Part shown: positions 17,808 through 25,040 of the stretch, piece by piece | Position numbering within the stretch: the first letter of the stretch is position 1 | How the letters are laid out: each line of letters opens with the position of its first letter | Assembly (NCBI GenBank): GCA_015060075.1 | Contig: SUZE01000004.1 | Span: 1-61,186, forward strand | DNA from: Rikenellaceae bacterium | GTDB taxonomy: Bacteria > Bacteroidota > Bacteroidia > Bacteroidales > Rikenellaceae | Direction: 5' to 3' | Length of the DNA: 61,186 bases | The notes under the pieces: generated by a model | Told to the model about the DNA's origin: nothing | Database searches by the model: none | The model's input: only the letters and a program-made list of their open reading frames with translations | Position numbers and translations under genes: made by a program

Positions 17808-18227
17808 TTAGCGGTTCAGCATCGCCTCAATACCCAAGCGGTATGAGTCCAAGCCGAAACCGGCGATAGTGCCCACGCATGTAGCACCAATAAGTGAAGT
17901 GTGACGAAACTCCTCACGAGCCGCCACATTCGAGATATGAATCTCGATAACAGGCACAGACACAGCGTCTATGGCATCACGCAAGGCTACCGAAGTGTGG
18001 GTGTAGCCCCCTGCGTTCAATAAAACACCATTGTATTTGCCCTCCGCATTATGGAGAGCATCAATCAACTCGCCCTCGATATTTGACTGTGCATAGTCTA
18101 TTTCGACAGTAGGATATGTGGCACGGAGTCGAGGAATAAACTCCTCGAAACTCTCCGCACCATATACCGTTTTATCACGCCTACCCTGCAAATTGAGGTT
18201 AGGACCGTTTAGAATTAAAAGTTTCAC
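17808..18227 (-). CDS. aroQ: Type II 3-dehydroquinate dehydratase
   Basis: Third step of the shikimate pathway (3-dehydroquinate to 3-dehydroshikimate), dodecameric type II fold. A GTG start at 18227 (VKLLILNGPNLNLQGRR) matches the family's N-terminus. An ATG 30 bases upstream (18257) lies in a TGCCATT heptamer array and would add MANGSWLYRK, which the family lacks. Active-site segments are NGPNLNLQGRRDKTVYG, LNAGGYTHTSVALRDA and EIHISNVAAREEFRHTS. Length is 139 residues. Confidence 0.94.
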   Translation of the reverse strand: MKLLILNGPNLNLQGRRDKTVYGAESFEEFIPRLRATYPTVEIDYAQSNIEGELIDALHNAEGKYNGVLLNAGGYTHTSVALRDAIDAVSVPVIEIHISNVAAREEFRHTSLIGATCVGTIAGFGLDSYRLGIEAMLNR

Positions 18228-18238
18228 TTTTCTATAAA

Positions 18239-18266
18239 GCCATGAGCCATTTGCCATTTGCCATTA
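18239..18266. repeat. Heptanucleotide array, AGCCATT/TGCCATT family
   Basis: Four 7-base units (AGCCATG, AGCCATT, TGCCATT, TGCCATT) overlapping the possible upstream ATG of aroQ. This is the reverse complement of the AATGGCT family seen at 21.6, 48.5 and 51.2 kb. Confidence 0.7.
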
Positions 18267-18287
18267 ACTTTTCCGAATATACACTAC

Positions 18288-18413
18288 TTAATATTGACTA
18301 AATTGGAGAAATTTCAAGGCTTGCGTAGCGTGAAAAACCGTAGCATACTTGGCGTATGTGAGGATTTTGAGCGCAAGCGTAACGCAGAAATTACCCAATT
18401 TTGTCGATATTAA
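18288..18413. repeat. 126-bp palindromic element with 19-bp terminal inverted repeats
   Basis: The left end TTAATATTGACTAAATTGG (18288-18306) and the right end, whose reverse complement is TTAATATCGACAAAATTGG (18395-18413), match at 17 of 19 positions. Inside are further nested complementary segments (AAATTTC near both ends; GCTTGCG/CGCAAGC) and a central hairpin CATAC-TTGGC-GTATG. It abuts the stop codon of the phosphotransacylase gene. It carries no ORF and looks like a REP/MITE-type element; only one copy is in the window. Confidence 0.7.
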
Positions 18414-19316
18414 CTATTTAGCTGCCAAGCAAGCCAACGCAATCGAATACTTCTTCGACAATGCCGAGTCGCCACGCGAGGTCAATACGCAAGGTTTGTT
18501 GGTACCGACAACCATAGCAGCCAACTCGCCACCACCGATATGCGATACACTCTTGAAGAATACATTACCCGACTCCAAGTTAGGGAACAACAACGCATCT
18601 GCATCGCCCGCAACAGCCGAGCCCTTAACCTTCTTATGCTCTGCAACCTCCGGATAGAGAGCAACATCAAGCGACAACGGACCATCAACAATAACATTGC
18701 CCAACTGACCACGGTCTGCCATCTTCGAGATAATTGCACCCTCTGCCATAGCCGGCATATTGACATTCACCAACTCCATAGCCGCTACGCAAGCAATCTT
18801 CGGACAATCCACACCAAGCAATTTTGCTGTTTGTGCCAAATACTTCACCAATGTAAGTTTCTGCTTGAAATCAGGTTGTGGCAACACTGCAATATCCGAT
18901 GCAAGCAACAACTTTGGATATCCCGACCACTCGAACACCGAAACATGGCTCAAAGTACCCTTTGGAGGGAACAAGCCGGCCTCCTTATTCAAGATTCCAC
19001 GCATATACTTGTCGGTCGAAACCATACCCTTCATCAATACCTGCGCATCACCCGCAACAACTGCCTTAACTGCCAGCTCAACGCACTTCACATCGCTCTT
19101 CTCATCAACGATAGTGAAAATTGAAGGGTCGATACCCAACTCGGCACAAGTTGCCAATATAACCTCTTTGTCACCAAACAAAGTTGCATCAACCAAACCA
19201 TCTTTGTAAGCATCATAGACCGCCTCGATAGTGTGCGAATCCTGACCATAAGCCACAGCCAAGCGCTTTCTACCTTTCGCCAAAGCTGCATCTACTATTT
19301 CTGATAAATGTTTCAT
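18414..19316 (-). CDS. Phosphate acetyl/butyryltransferase family protein (Ptb-like)
   Basis: A 300-residue member of the PTA_PTB superfamily, which transfers an acyl group between CoA and phosphate. The compact length and the sequence (MKGMVSTDKYMRGILNKEAGL; LSHVSVFEWSGYPKLLLASDIAVLPQPD; DALLFPNLESGNVFFKSVSHIGGGELAAMVVG) resemble phosphate butyryltransferase more than classical phosphate acetyltransferase. It follows ackA by 44 bases, so together they probably make ATP from acyl-CoA. Whether the acyl group is acetyl, propionyl or butyryl is not decidable here. Confidence 0.88.
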   Translation of the reverse strand: MKHLSEIVDAALAKGRKRLAVAYGQDSHTIEAVYDAYKDGLVDATLFGDKEVILATCAELGIDPSIFTIVDEKSDVKCVELAVKAVVAGDAQVLMKGMVSTDKYMRGILNKEAGLFPPKGTLSHVSVFEWSGYPKLLLASDIAVLPQPDFKQKLTLVKYLAQTAKLLGVDCPKIACVAAMELVNVNMPAMAEGAIISKMADRGQLGNVIVDGPLSLDVALYPEVAEHKKVKGSAVAGDADALLFPNLESGNVFFKSVSHIGGGELAAMVVGTNKPCVLTSRGDSALSKKYSIALACLAAK

Positions 19317-19328
19317 ATTTTTATTTAA

Positions 19329-19360
19329 TTCTGCATTCTGAATTTTGCATTTTGCATTGA
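19329..19360. repeat. Heptanucleotide array, TTTTGCA family
   Basis: TTCTGCA, TTCTGAA, TTTTGCA, TTTTGCA, TTGA in exact 7-base register. It fills the gap between ackA (ends at 19361) and the next gene. Confidence 0.7.
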
Positions 19361-20566
19361 CTAATCTTTGATTAGTCTGTATGTGTCTTGTGCGATAACC
19401 AACTCCTCATTAGTTGCAATTACAGCAACCTTAACTCTCGACTGCTCGGTCGAAATGATTGTATCTGTACCACGGGTTACATCGTTTACGGCATCATTCA
19501 ACTCCACGCCCATAAACTCCATATTGTGCGATACCCAACGGCGTAAATCTGCCGAGTTCTCGCCTACACCACCTGTGAAGATAATCAAGTCGCAGCCTCC
19601 CATCAATGCAGCATACTTACCAACATACTGCTTTACTCGGTCGTAGTACATATCACGAGCAAGGATTGCTCGCTCATTGCCAGCCTCGTATGCAGCATCG
19701 ATATCACGCATATCGCTTGATACACCCGATATTGCCTCGACACCCGATTTCTTGTTAATCATGGTGTTGATTTCTGCAAAGTTCATACCCTCATGCTCGG
19801 CAATATAGAGAACGGCGCTTGGGTCTACATCACCGCAACGAGTACCCATAACTAAACCATCAACAGGCGAGAAGCCCATCGAGGTACAGTACGACTTACC
19901 ATTCAAAACGGCTGTTACCGAGCCACCATTACCGACATGGCAGGTGATAATCTTCGAGTTTTCGAGGTTAAGACCGCACAACTCAGCGCCACGCTTTGCA
20001 ACAAACTTGTGGCTTGTTCCGTGGAAACCATAACGGCGCACACGATACTTCTCGTAATACTCGTAAGGAAGAGCATACAAGTAGTTACGCGCAGGGATTG
20101 ACTGATGGAACGAGGTATCAAAAACTGCAACCTGCGGAACAGACGGCAATACCTTCTCAATCGAGAGAATACCCTCCAAGTTTGCAGGATTGTGCAGCGG
20201 AGCGATAGCAAACAGTGAGCGAATCTTCTCCTTTGCCTCCTCCGTAACGATACAACTATCAGCAAAGAACTCTCCACCGTGAGCCACACGATGACCAACA
20301 GCCTTCACCTCATCGAGCGATGCGATAACACCATGCTCTGCATCTGTCAAGGCCTCCAACACAAGGCGAATACCCTCTGTGTGGTCGGGAATTGGCTGAT
20401 GAAGAGTAAAATTATCCTTTCCTACCGGCTTGTGAACAAGGTCACCCTCGGGCAGACCGATACGCTCGACAATACCTTTTGCGAGCAATTTGTGAGCAGC
20501 AGCCTCGATATCAAGCACTTGATACTTAATTGACGAGCTACCGCAATTCAATACTAAAATTACCAT
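19361..20566 (-). CDS. ackA: Acetate kinase
   Basis: Interconverts acetyl phosphate and ADP with acetate and ATP. At 401 residues it has standard AckA length and signatures: VLNCGSSSIKYQV at the N-terminus, VGHRVAHGGEFF, AVFDTSFHQSIP, RRYGFHGTSHKFVA and FTGGVGENSADLRRW. These are AckA rather than butyrate kinase, although the partner downstream is Ptb-like. It is the first gene of the ackA-ptb pair. Confidence 0.96.
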   Translation of the reverse strand: MVILVLNCGSSSIKYQVLDIEAAAHKLLAKGIVERIGLPEGDLVHKPVGKDNFTLHQPIPDHTEGIRLVLEALTDAEHGVIASLDEVKAVGHRVAHGGEFFADSCIVTEEAKEKIRSLFAIAPLHNPANLEGILSIEKVLPSVPQVAVFDTSFHQSIPARNYLYALPYEYYEKYRVRRYGFHGTSHKFVAKRGAELCGLNLENSKIITCHVGNGGSVTAVLNGKSYCTSMGFSPVDGLVMGTRCGDVDPSAVLYIAEHEGMNFAEINTMINKKSGVEAISGVSSDMRDIDAAYEAGNERAILARDMYYDRVKQYVGKYAALMGGCDLIIFTGGVGENSADLRRWVSHNMEFMGVELNDAVNDVTRGTDTIISTEQSRVKVAVIATNEELVIAQDTYRLIKD

Positions 20567-20603
20567 TGTTATACTTTTTTGTGATTTGTTTGCGTTATTG
20601 CTA

Positions 20604-20611
20604 CAAAGGTA
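20604..20611 (-). promoter_or_regulatory. -7 box of ackA
   Basis: TACCTTTG on the minus strand, 37 bases before the ackA start. A GTTG 22 bases further upstream is a weak -33 candidate. Confidence 0.5.
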
Positions 20612-20654
20612 GTAAAAATCTTCGATTTTCGGACAACGAATATCACTTTTTTGC

Positions 20655-20662
20655 TATATTTG
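20655..20662 (+). promoter_or_regulatory. -7 box of the TPM-domain gene, near-leaderless
   Basis: TATATTTG ends 7 bases before the ATG at 20670, so the transcript should start at or within a few bases of the start codon. No clear TTTG is seen at the expected upstream distance. Confidence 0.5.
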
Positions 20663-20669
20663 CAGTGTT

Positions 20670-21557
20670 ATGAAGAGATTTATTTCATTATTGACTCTAT
20701 TTGTTGCAATTTGTGCAGTTGCAATCGCCAAGCCATACGCTATCAAAGAGGTGCCTAATGTGCAACTTGCCGACCGCCATCGCTACACCTCTAACCCCGA
20801 CAATATACTATCGGCAGAGGCTGTTCGGGCGATAGACCTCGCCTGCGACTCGCTGCGCACAAAAGGTATTGCTCAGGTGGCAGTTGTCGCTGTAAACGAC
20901 ATTGCATCTGACGATGTTTTCACCTTTGCGCACGAACTATTTTCGAGCTGGGGCGTTGGTTCAGGTAAATCCGATAATGGTCTGGGTATCATATTAGTAC
21001 TCAACAAGCGAGAGATTCGATTTGTGACGGGTTACGGCTTGGAGGGCGTGTTGCCTGATGCCGTTTGCAAGCGTATTCAGCAGCGCTATATGGTCGGACC
21101 TCTTGGCGCAGGCGACTATGACAAAGGCATGGTTGATGGTGTGGCAGCAGTGGCTACCCTGCTCTCTTCGGGCGAGTTACCAACTACCAACGAAGATGAT
21201 TTGACCGAAGGGGAGATTCTCGCTCTTTTCGGGACAATGTTCGCCTTTTTTGCACTGTTAGTTTTATTGGTATTTTTCATATACCGCGCAACGCATCGTT
21301 GTCCGAAGTGCGGAAAACACCATATAAAGCATACCAACAGCCAAATCGTGAAGAATACTCGCACCCTCCAACTTATAGACCAAACGTTCGTTTGCCCCGA
21401 TTGTGGACACTCATTTGTAAAGCGTGTGCGACACGAGAAAGCTCCCGTAGTTATTGTTGGCGGTGGCGGCAGTCGTGGCGGATTTGGAGGCGGAGGCTTC
21501 GGTGGTGGCTTCGGCGGAGGTAGTTTCGGTGGCGGAGGCGCAGGATCGAGGTTTTGA
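20670..21557 (+). CDS. TPM-domain (YgcG-type) membrane protein with zinc ribbon and Gly-rich tail
   Basis: A 295-residue protein: signal peptide (MKRFISLLTLFVAICAVAIA); TPM_phosphatase/YgcG domain at about 40-175 (SWGVGSGKSDNGLGIILVLNKREIRFVTGYGLEGVLPD); one membrane helix near 190-210 (LFGTMFAFFALLVLLVFFIY). A treble-clef-like zinc ribbon CPKCGKHH ... CPDCGHSF follows on the cytoplasmic side, then a Gly/Ser tail ending GGGGAGSRF. TPM proteins are often linked to lemA, as here. Their role is not settled; membrane quality control or PSII repair is known for plant homologues. Confidence 0.88.
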   Translation: MKRFISLLTLFVAICAVAIAKPYAIKEVPNVQLADRHRYTSNPDNILSAEAVRAIDLACDSLRTKGIAQVAVVAVNDIASDDVFTFAHELFSSWGVGSGKSDNGLGIILVLNKREIRFVTGYGLEGVLPDAVCKRIQQRYMVGPLGAGDYDKGMVDGVAAVATLLSSGELPTTNEDDLTEGEILALFGTMFAFFALLVLLVFFIYRATHRCPKCGKHHIKHTNSQIVKNTRTLQLIDQTFVCPDCGHSFVKRVRHEKAPVVIVGGGGSRGGFGGGGFGGGFGGGSFGGGGAGSRF

Positions 21558-21564
21558 TAAACCA

Positions 21565-21611
21565 AATTGAGAATTGAGAATTGAGAATTGACAATTGAGA
21601 ATTGACAATTA
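21565..21611. repeat. Heptanucleotide array, AATTGAG family
   Basis: Six full units (AATTGAG three times, AATTGAC, AATTGAG, AATTGAC) plus a partial one, starting 7 bases after the TPM gene stop. Confidence 0.85.
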
Positions 21612-21638
21612 AAGGTATATTTATTTTAATTAACAGCC

Positions 21639-21673
21639 AATGCCTAATGGCTAATGGCTAAAAGCTAAAAATA
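21639..21673. repeat. Heptanucleotide array, AATGGCT family
   Basis: AATGCCT, AATGGCT, AATGGCT, AAAAGCT, AAAAATA in exact 7-base steps, ending 8 bases before the lemA start. Confidence 0.75.
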
Positions 21674-21681
21674 ACAGAACT

Positions 21682-22242
21682 ATGAAAAAGACAATTTGGA
21701 TTATTGTGGCTGCATTGGTAGTTATCGTATGTGGCTATTGTTGGACAACTTACAACACATTGGCAAAACTCGGACAGGGCGTAGAGGCTGCTTGGGCAGA
21801 TGTTGAGACTCAGTATCAGCGCCGTTCAGACCTTATTCCTAACCTCGTAAAGAGCGTTCAAGGTTATGCCAAGCATGAGAAAGAGGCTCTTGCTCAGGTA
21901 GTTGCAGCTCGTGCTAAGGCATTGGCCGGCAGTGCAGATATAGAGGAGTATGCCGCTGCACAACAGCAAGTTACAACGGCTCTTGGTCGCTTGATTGCCA
22001 TTTCAGAGAGTTATCCTGACCTCAAAGCAAATCAGAATTTCTTGGAGTTGCAGGCGCAGTTGGAGGGCACTGAAAATCGCATTGCCGTTGCTCGCAAAAA
22101 GTACAACGAGATTGTAAAGGTTTACAACACCAAGACCGTAACCTTCCCATCAAACTTGATTGCCAAGATGTTCGGCTTCGAGAAGAAGCAACTCTTTGCC
22201 GCAACCGAAGGCGCAGAGAAAGCACCAAAGGTGGCTTTCTAA
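21682..22242 (+). CDS. lemA: LemA family protein
   Basis: A 186-residue membrane-anchored helical protein: N-terminal membrane segment (TIWIIVAALVVIVCGYCWTTY), then the conserved NTLAKLGQGVEAAWADVETQ, QRRSDLIPNLVKSVQGYAKHE and NRIAVARKKYNEIVKVYN segments of the LemA bundle. The function is not established. Pairing with the upstream TPM gene is common in bacteria. Its stop codon TAA is the first word of a heptamer array. Confidence 0.95.
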   Translation: MKKTIWIIVAALVVIVCGYCWTTYNTLAKLGQGVEAAWADVETQYQRRSDLIPNLVKSVQGYAKHEKEALAQVVAARAKALAGSADIEEYAAAQQQVTTALGRLIAISESYPDLKANQNFLELQAQLEGTENRIAVARKKYNEIVKVYNTKTVTFPSNLIAKMFGFEKKQLFAATEGAEKAPKVAF

Positions 22243-22275
22243 TTGAGAATTGAGAATTAAAAATTAAGAATTAAA
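22241..22275. repeat. Heptanucleotide array, AATTGAG/AATTAAA family
   Basis: AATTGAG, AATTGAG, AATTAAA, AATTAAG, AATTAAA. The array begins at the second base of the lemA stop codon and ends at the terminator stem. Confidence 0.8.
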
Positions 22276-22313
22276 AGATGCCGAGCAGAAAATTCTGCTC
22301 GGCATCTTCTATT
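22276..22313. terminator. Bidirectional terminator between lemA and the nuclease gene
   Basis: A perfect 15-bp stem (AGATGCCGAGCAGAA / TTCTGCTCGGCATCT) with a 2-base spacer. The T-rich flank is better on the minus strand (TTTTAATTC) than on the plus strand (TCTATTG). Confidence 0.85.
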
Positions 22314-22324
22314 GTAGATGCAGT

Positions 22325-23896
22325 CTACAACCCCCAATCGTTCAAACTCTTTTGCGATTTGACCTTATCGGCAATTTCAGGGTTAAGATTTTGGAAGAAT
22401 TTGAAGCCAGAGCGCTTCTCGACATCTGCCACCGAGACTGCCGCAGATGCCACCGTAGCGTTAGCAGACTCCGCTCTATTCTCATACAAAAAGCCGATAC
22501 ATATAATATCACTCGCCGAGGTTATATTGCTGATAGCCTTACCCGTACTACCCGACCTTGTGCGCAAAAGCAACTTATAGCAGTGTGTAGGCACTCCGAT
22601 TGTACGGCCAAATCTTGTTATTGTTGCATCGTCTTCGAATAGCGTTCCCACTACCACATAGAGGGTATCCGAGCAGTTCTTTTTCCTTTCGAGTGCCTCC
22701 GTATCTGCCCAACTACCGCCATTAAAATCGTACTGCTGAACCATTATATTGGTTGCATAGCAGGTCTGCGCATTGTTCTGCCAAGTATTGTAGCGCTGCG
22801 ATGAAGGGAGCATGTGACCACGGGCCCACCCCCACCCAAAAGCATTCGTGAAGCAGATATCCGCTTGACAGCGGTGTGGAATTATAGGTTCGGTAGCGGT
22901 GTCATAGGCGTCAGTCCTGCTATCATAGTTGCTCACTATCGAGTATGCACAGTTATAGTCTTCGCTCGGCGCATACTGCGTTACAGCATCATCAAAAGCC
23001 CACGCATTTGTTCTACCGGAGTTATTGTTTTCGCCAACCTGATAACTCCCCCACTTGCGATATAGCGAATGTGCAGGGTATGCCACCCAACGAGAACACA
23101 TCTTCACCGTATCGTAACATACCGAGAAATTGCGCACTCTTCGATTATCCGAGAGTGTCGAATAGTAGGTCTTATGGATATAGTGTCGATTCTCATTTTT
23201 CGCAGGTTGCTCTGCCCAAAGACGGTTGTATGAAATTGCAGTTTGCACATCTTGTTTTTCGACTAATTGCCTAACTACAAACTTTTCAGAGTATCCATCA
23301 CTAAATGTTACACCTATCTCCACTACTCGCTCGGCATCGGTCGTATTCTTCGTAAAACTAAGAATAAACTCCTCGCCCACCTTACCTATCGGATATATCA
23401 CGCTGCAAAAATCGCCACCCTGCAACACTTGCACCTCGTACGAGTAGTTTGCATCGCCAAATGTAGCACCCTTCACGACCATCTCGTCCCACGCAATCAC
23501 GCTCTTCTCCAATGTTGCGCTCGATGGCGAGGTCGATATATACGACTCCTGTTCGATTGTCACAGACTTATATATTCCGAACTCCTTGTTAGCGACAACG
23601 ACCATTGCTTTGCGCTTCGTATTTGCAAAATGGCCCTCTACAACGACCACAGCCCCATTTTCGGATTTTTCGTAAGTTATCCAATCGACATCGCAGTAGA
23701 GTTCATAATCGACATTCGACACAACTGCCAGTTCCTCCTCACCGCCCTCTGCCGGAAATGTAAGCAATGATGGTTCAACCTCGATAGTGCCTACTATCGG
23801 CTCTTCGGGGCTATTCTCACCCGACAAGTCGCCGAAATCTCCGCACGAGGTCAAACCGATAGCAACTATCGCCAAAAACAGAAGGGCTCTTCTCAT
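22325..23896 (-). CDS. Secreted DNA/RNA non-specific endonuclease lipoprotein with BACON domain
   Basis: A 523-residue lipoprotein (lipobox AIGLTSC). A BACON domain at about 38-118 (TIEVEPSLLTFPAEGGEEELAV ... DWITYEKS) and a second beta domain precede a His-Me-finger nuclease of the NUC1 family in the C-terminal 300 residues. The catalytic motif is WARGHMLPSSQR with the general base H361; the usual DRGH Asp is Ala, as in many Bacteroidota relatives. NNAQTCYATNIMVQQ supplies the metal-binding Asn region. It probably degrades extracellular nucleic acid at the cell surface. Its ATG overlaps the fabI stop (TAATG). Confidence 0.9.
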   Translation of the reverse strand: MRRALLFLAIVAIGLTSCGDFGDLSGENSPEEPIVGTIEVEPSLLTFPAEGGEEELAVVSNVDYELYCDVDWITYEKSENGAVVVVEGHFANTKRKAMVVVANKEFGIYKSVTIEQESYISTSPSSATLEKSVIAWDEMVVKGATFGDANYSYEVQVLQGGDFCSVIYPIGKVGEEFILSFTKNTTDAERVVEIGVTFSDGYSEKFVVRQLVEKQDVQTAISYNRLWAEQPAKNENRHYIHKTYYSTLSDNRRVRNFSVCYDTVKMCSRWVAYPAHSLYRKWGSYQVGENNNSGRTNAWAFDDAVTQYAPSEDYNCAYSIVSNYDSRTDAYDTATEPIIPHRCQADICFTNAFGWGWARGHMLPSSQRYNTWQNNAQTCYATNIMVQQYDFNGGSWADTEALERKKNCSDTLYVVVGTLFEDDATITRFGRTIGVPTHCYKLLLRTRSGSTGKAISNITSASDIICIGFLYENRAESANATVASAAVSVADVEKRSGFKFFQNLNPEIADKVKSQKSLNDWGL

Positions 23897-24723
23897 TATT
23901 CTTGTTGTTTTCCTTTTCCGTACGCCTCAATTACCGATGGAGAGATTGCCATATTCGAGAAGCCGCCATCGTGGTAGAGATTCTGCATTGTAACCTTGCG
24001 AGTAAGGTCCGAGAAGAGCGTCACCACATAGTCGGCACAATCGTCTGCCGAGGCGTTGCCAAGTGGCGAAATCTCATCTGCCATCTCAAACCACTGACCA
24101 AGTCCTGCAATGCCCTGCCCCGCAGTTGTCATTGTTGGCGACTGCGAAACGGTATTTACTCGCACCCCGCATTTCTTGCCGTAAACCGCTCCGAACGAGC
24201 GAGTTATACTCTCCAACAGAGCCTTTGCATCTGCCATATCGTTGTAGCCGATAACGGTACGCTGCGCTGCGATATAGGACAACGATACCACCGAGCCATA
24301 CTCCGCCATTGCATCTTTCTGATAGAGCGTCTGCAACAGTTTGTGGAACGATAGAGCCGAAATATCAATTGTCTTCAACATATTTTGGTAGTTGATATCC
24401 TCGTAGGGGATATTCTTGCGCACATTTGGCGACATTCCGACTGCGTGAAGCACGAAGTCAATCTTTCCGCCGAAATGCTCCAATGCTGTATCGACCAAAT
24501 TCTGTAAATCTTCAACCGAGGTTGCATCGGCAGGAACGACCAATGCTCCGGTCTGCTCCGCCAACTGATTTATTGTACCCAAACGGATTGATACGGGGGT
24601 ATTTGTGAGGAGAATCTCTGCGCCCTCCTCCACTGCTCGCTCGGCAACTTTCCACGCAATCGACAACTCGTTGAGTGCGCCAAAGATAATGCCTCGCTTG
24701 CCTTTCAAAAGATTGTAAGCCAT
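23896..24723 (-). CDS. fabI: Enoyl-[acyl-carrier-protein] reductase FabI
   Basis: Last reductive step of fatty-acid elongation. The start is the ATG at 24723 (MAYNLLKGKRGIIFGALNELS); a TTG two codons upstream is less likely. It has 275 residues: Rossmann-type SDR fold, nucleotide loop GALNELSIAWKVA, SLSYIAAQRTVIGYNDMADAK holding the catalytic Tyr-x6-Lys pair, and the C-terminal HDGGFSNMAI. The secreted nuclease is translationally coupled behind it, an odd pairing. Confidence 0.96.
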   Translation of the reverse strand: MAYNLLKGKRGIIFGALNELSIAWKVAERAVEEGAEILLTNTPVSIRLGTINQLAEQTGALVVPADATSVEDLQNLVDTALEHFGGKIDFVLHAVGMSPNVRKNIPYEDINYQNMLKTIDISALSFHKLLQTLYQKDAMAEYGSVVSLSYIAAQRTVIGYNDMADAKALLESITRSFGAVYGKKCGVRVNTVSQSPTMTTAGQGIAGLGQWFEMADEISPLGNASADDCADYVVTLFSDLTRKVTMQNLYHDGGFSNMAISPSVIEAYGKGKQQE

Positions 24724-24748
24724 AACCAAAAATTTAAGTTATACGCTA

Positions 24749-24756
24749 CAAATATA
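24749..24756 (-). promoter_or_regulatory. -7 box of fabI
   Basis: TATATTTG on the minus strand 25 bases before the fabI start. No clear TTTG at the right spacing. Confidence 0.45.
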
Positions 24757-24789
24757 GCAAAACTAACCGAAAAAGGAAAACTTTTTGTT

Positions 24790-24946
24790 TTTAAGCTATT
24801 AGCCATAGCCGTTGGCTTTTTAGGAGTTTATGGGAGGCAGGCTTTCAGCCCTTGATATGATTTCTGGGGATAATAGGGGTAATAGTTTTTCTATTATCTC
24901 TATTTTGCCTTTGCCCTACAACCCTCATTATCCCTATCGCCCCCAT
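24790..24946. other. Non-coding spacer between fabI and the LRR gene, hairpin-rich
   Basis: No ORF of interest. It contains AGCTATTAGCCATAGCC and TTTAGGAGTTTATGGGAG, both close to words downstream of the second LRR gene (48238-48274). A mini-hairpin GGC-TTTCA-GCC and a G/C-rich low-complexity stretch (GGGGATAATAGGGGTAATAG, then CTATTATCTCTATT) can fold back. Confidence 0.55.
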
Positions 24947-24985
24947 TAAAAAACACCCTCCGCAGAGTTTTTTTTTCTGCGGAGG
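24947..24985 (-). terminator. Terminator of the first LRR lipoprotein gene
   Basis: A 10-bp stem CCTCCGCAGA / TCTGCGGAGG. On the minus strand it is followed by GGTGTTTTTTAA. The same stem ends the second LRR gene (48446-48481). Confidence 0.85.
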
Positions 24986-24996
24986 ACAAAGAGAAT

Positions 24997-25031
24997 AATT
25001 CTTAATTTTTAATTCTCAATTTTTAATTTAA
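24997..25031. repeat. Heptanucleotide array, AATTCTC/AATTTTT family
   Basis: AATTCTT, AATTTTT, AATTCTC, AATTTTT, AATTTAA in exact 7-base steps between the LRR gene stop and its terminator. Confidence 0.75.
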
Positions 25032-25040
25032 TGCTCTGCA

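Noticed and set aside
18228..18257. ATG start of aroQ at 18257
   Set aside because: It lies in a heptamer array and adds residues the family lacks; the GTG at 18227 fits better. Kept as an alternative.
18288..18413. Insertion sequence or riboswitch at the palindromic element
   Set aside because: No transposase frame, no clear target duplication (flanks CTAC and CTAT differ), and no known riboswitch signature.
19361..20566. Butyrate kinase as identity of the kinase next to the Ptb-like gene
   Set aside because: The length (401) and the signatures VLNCGSSSIKYQV and GFHGTSHKFVA are those of acetate kinase.
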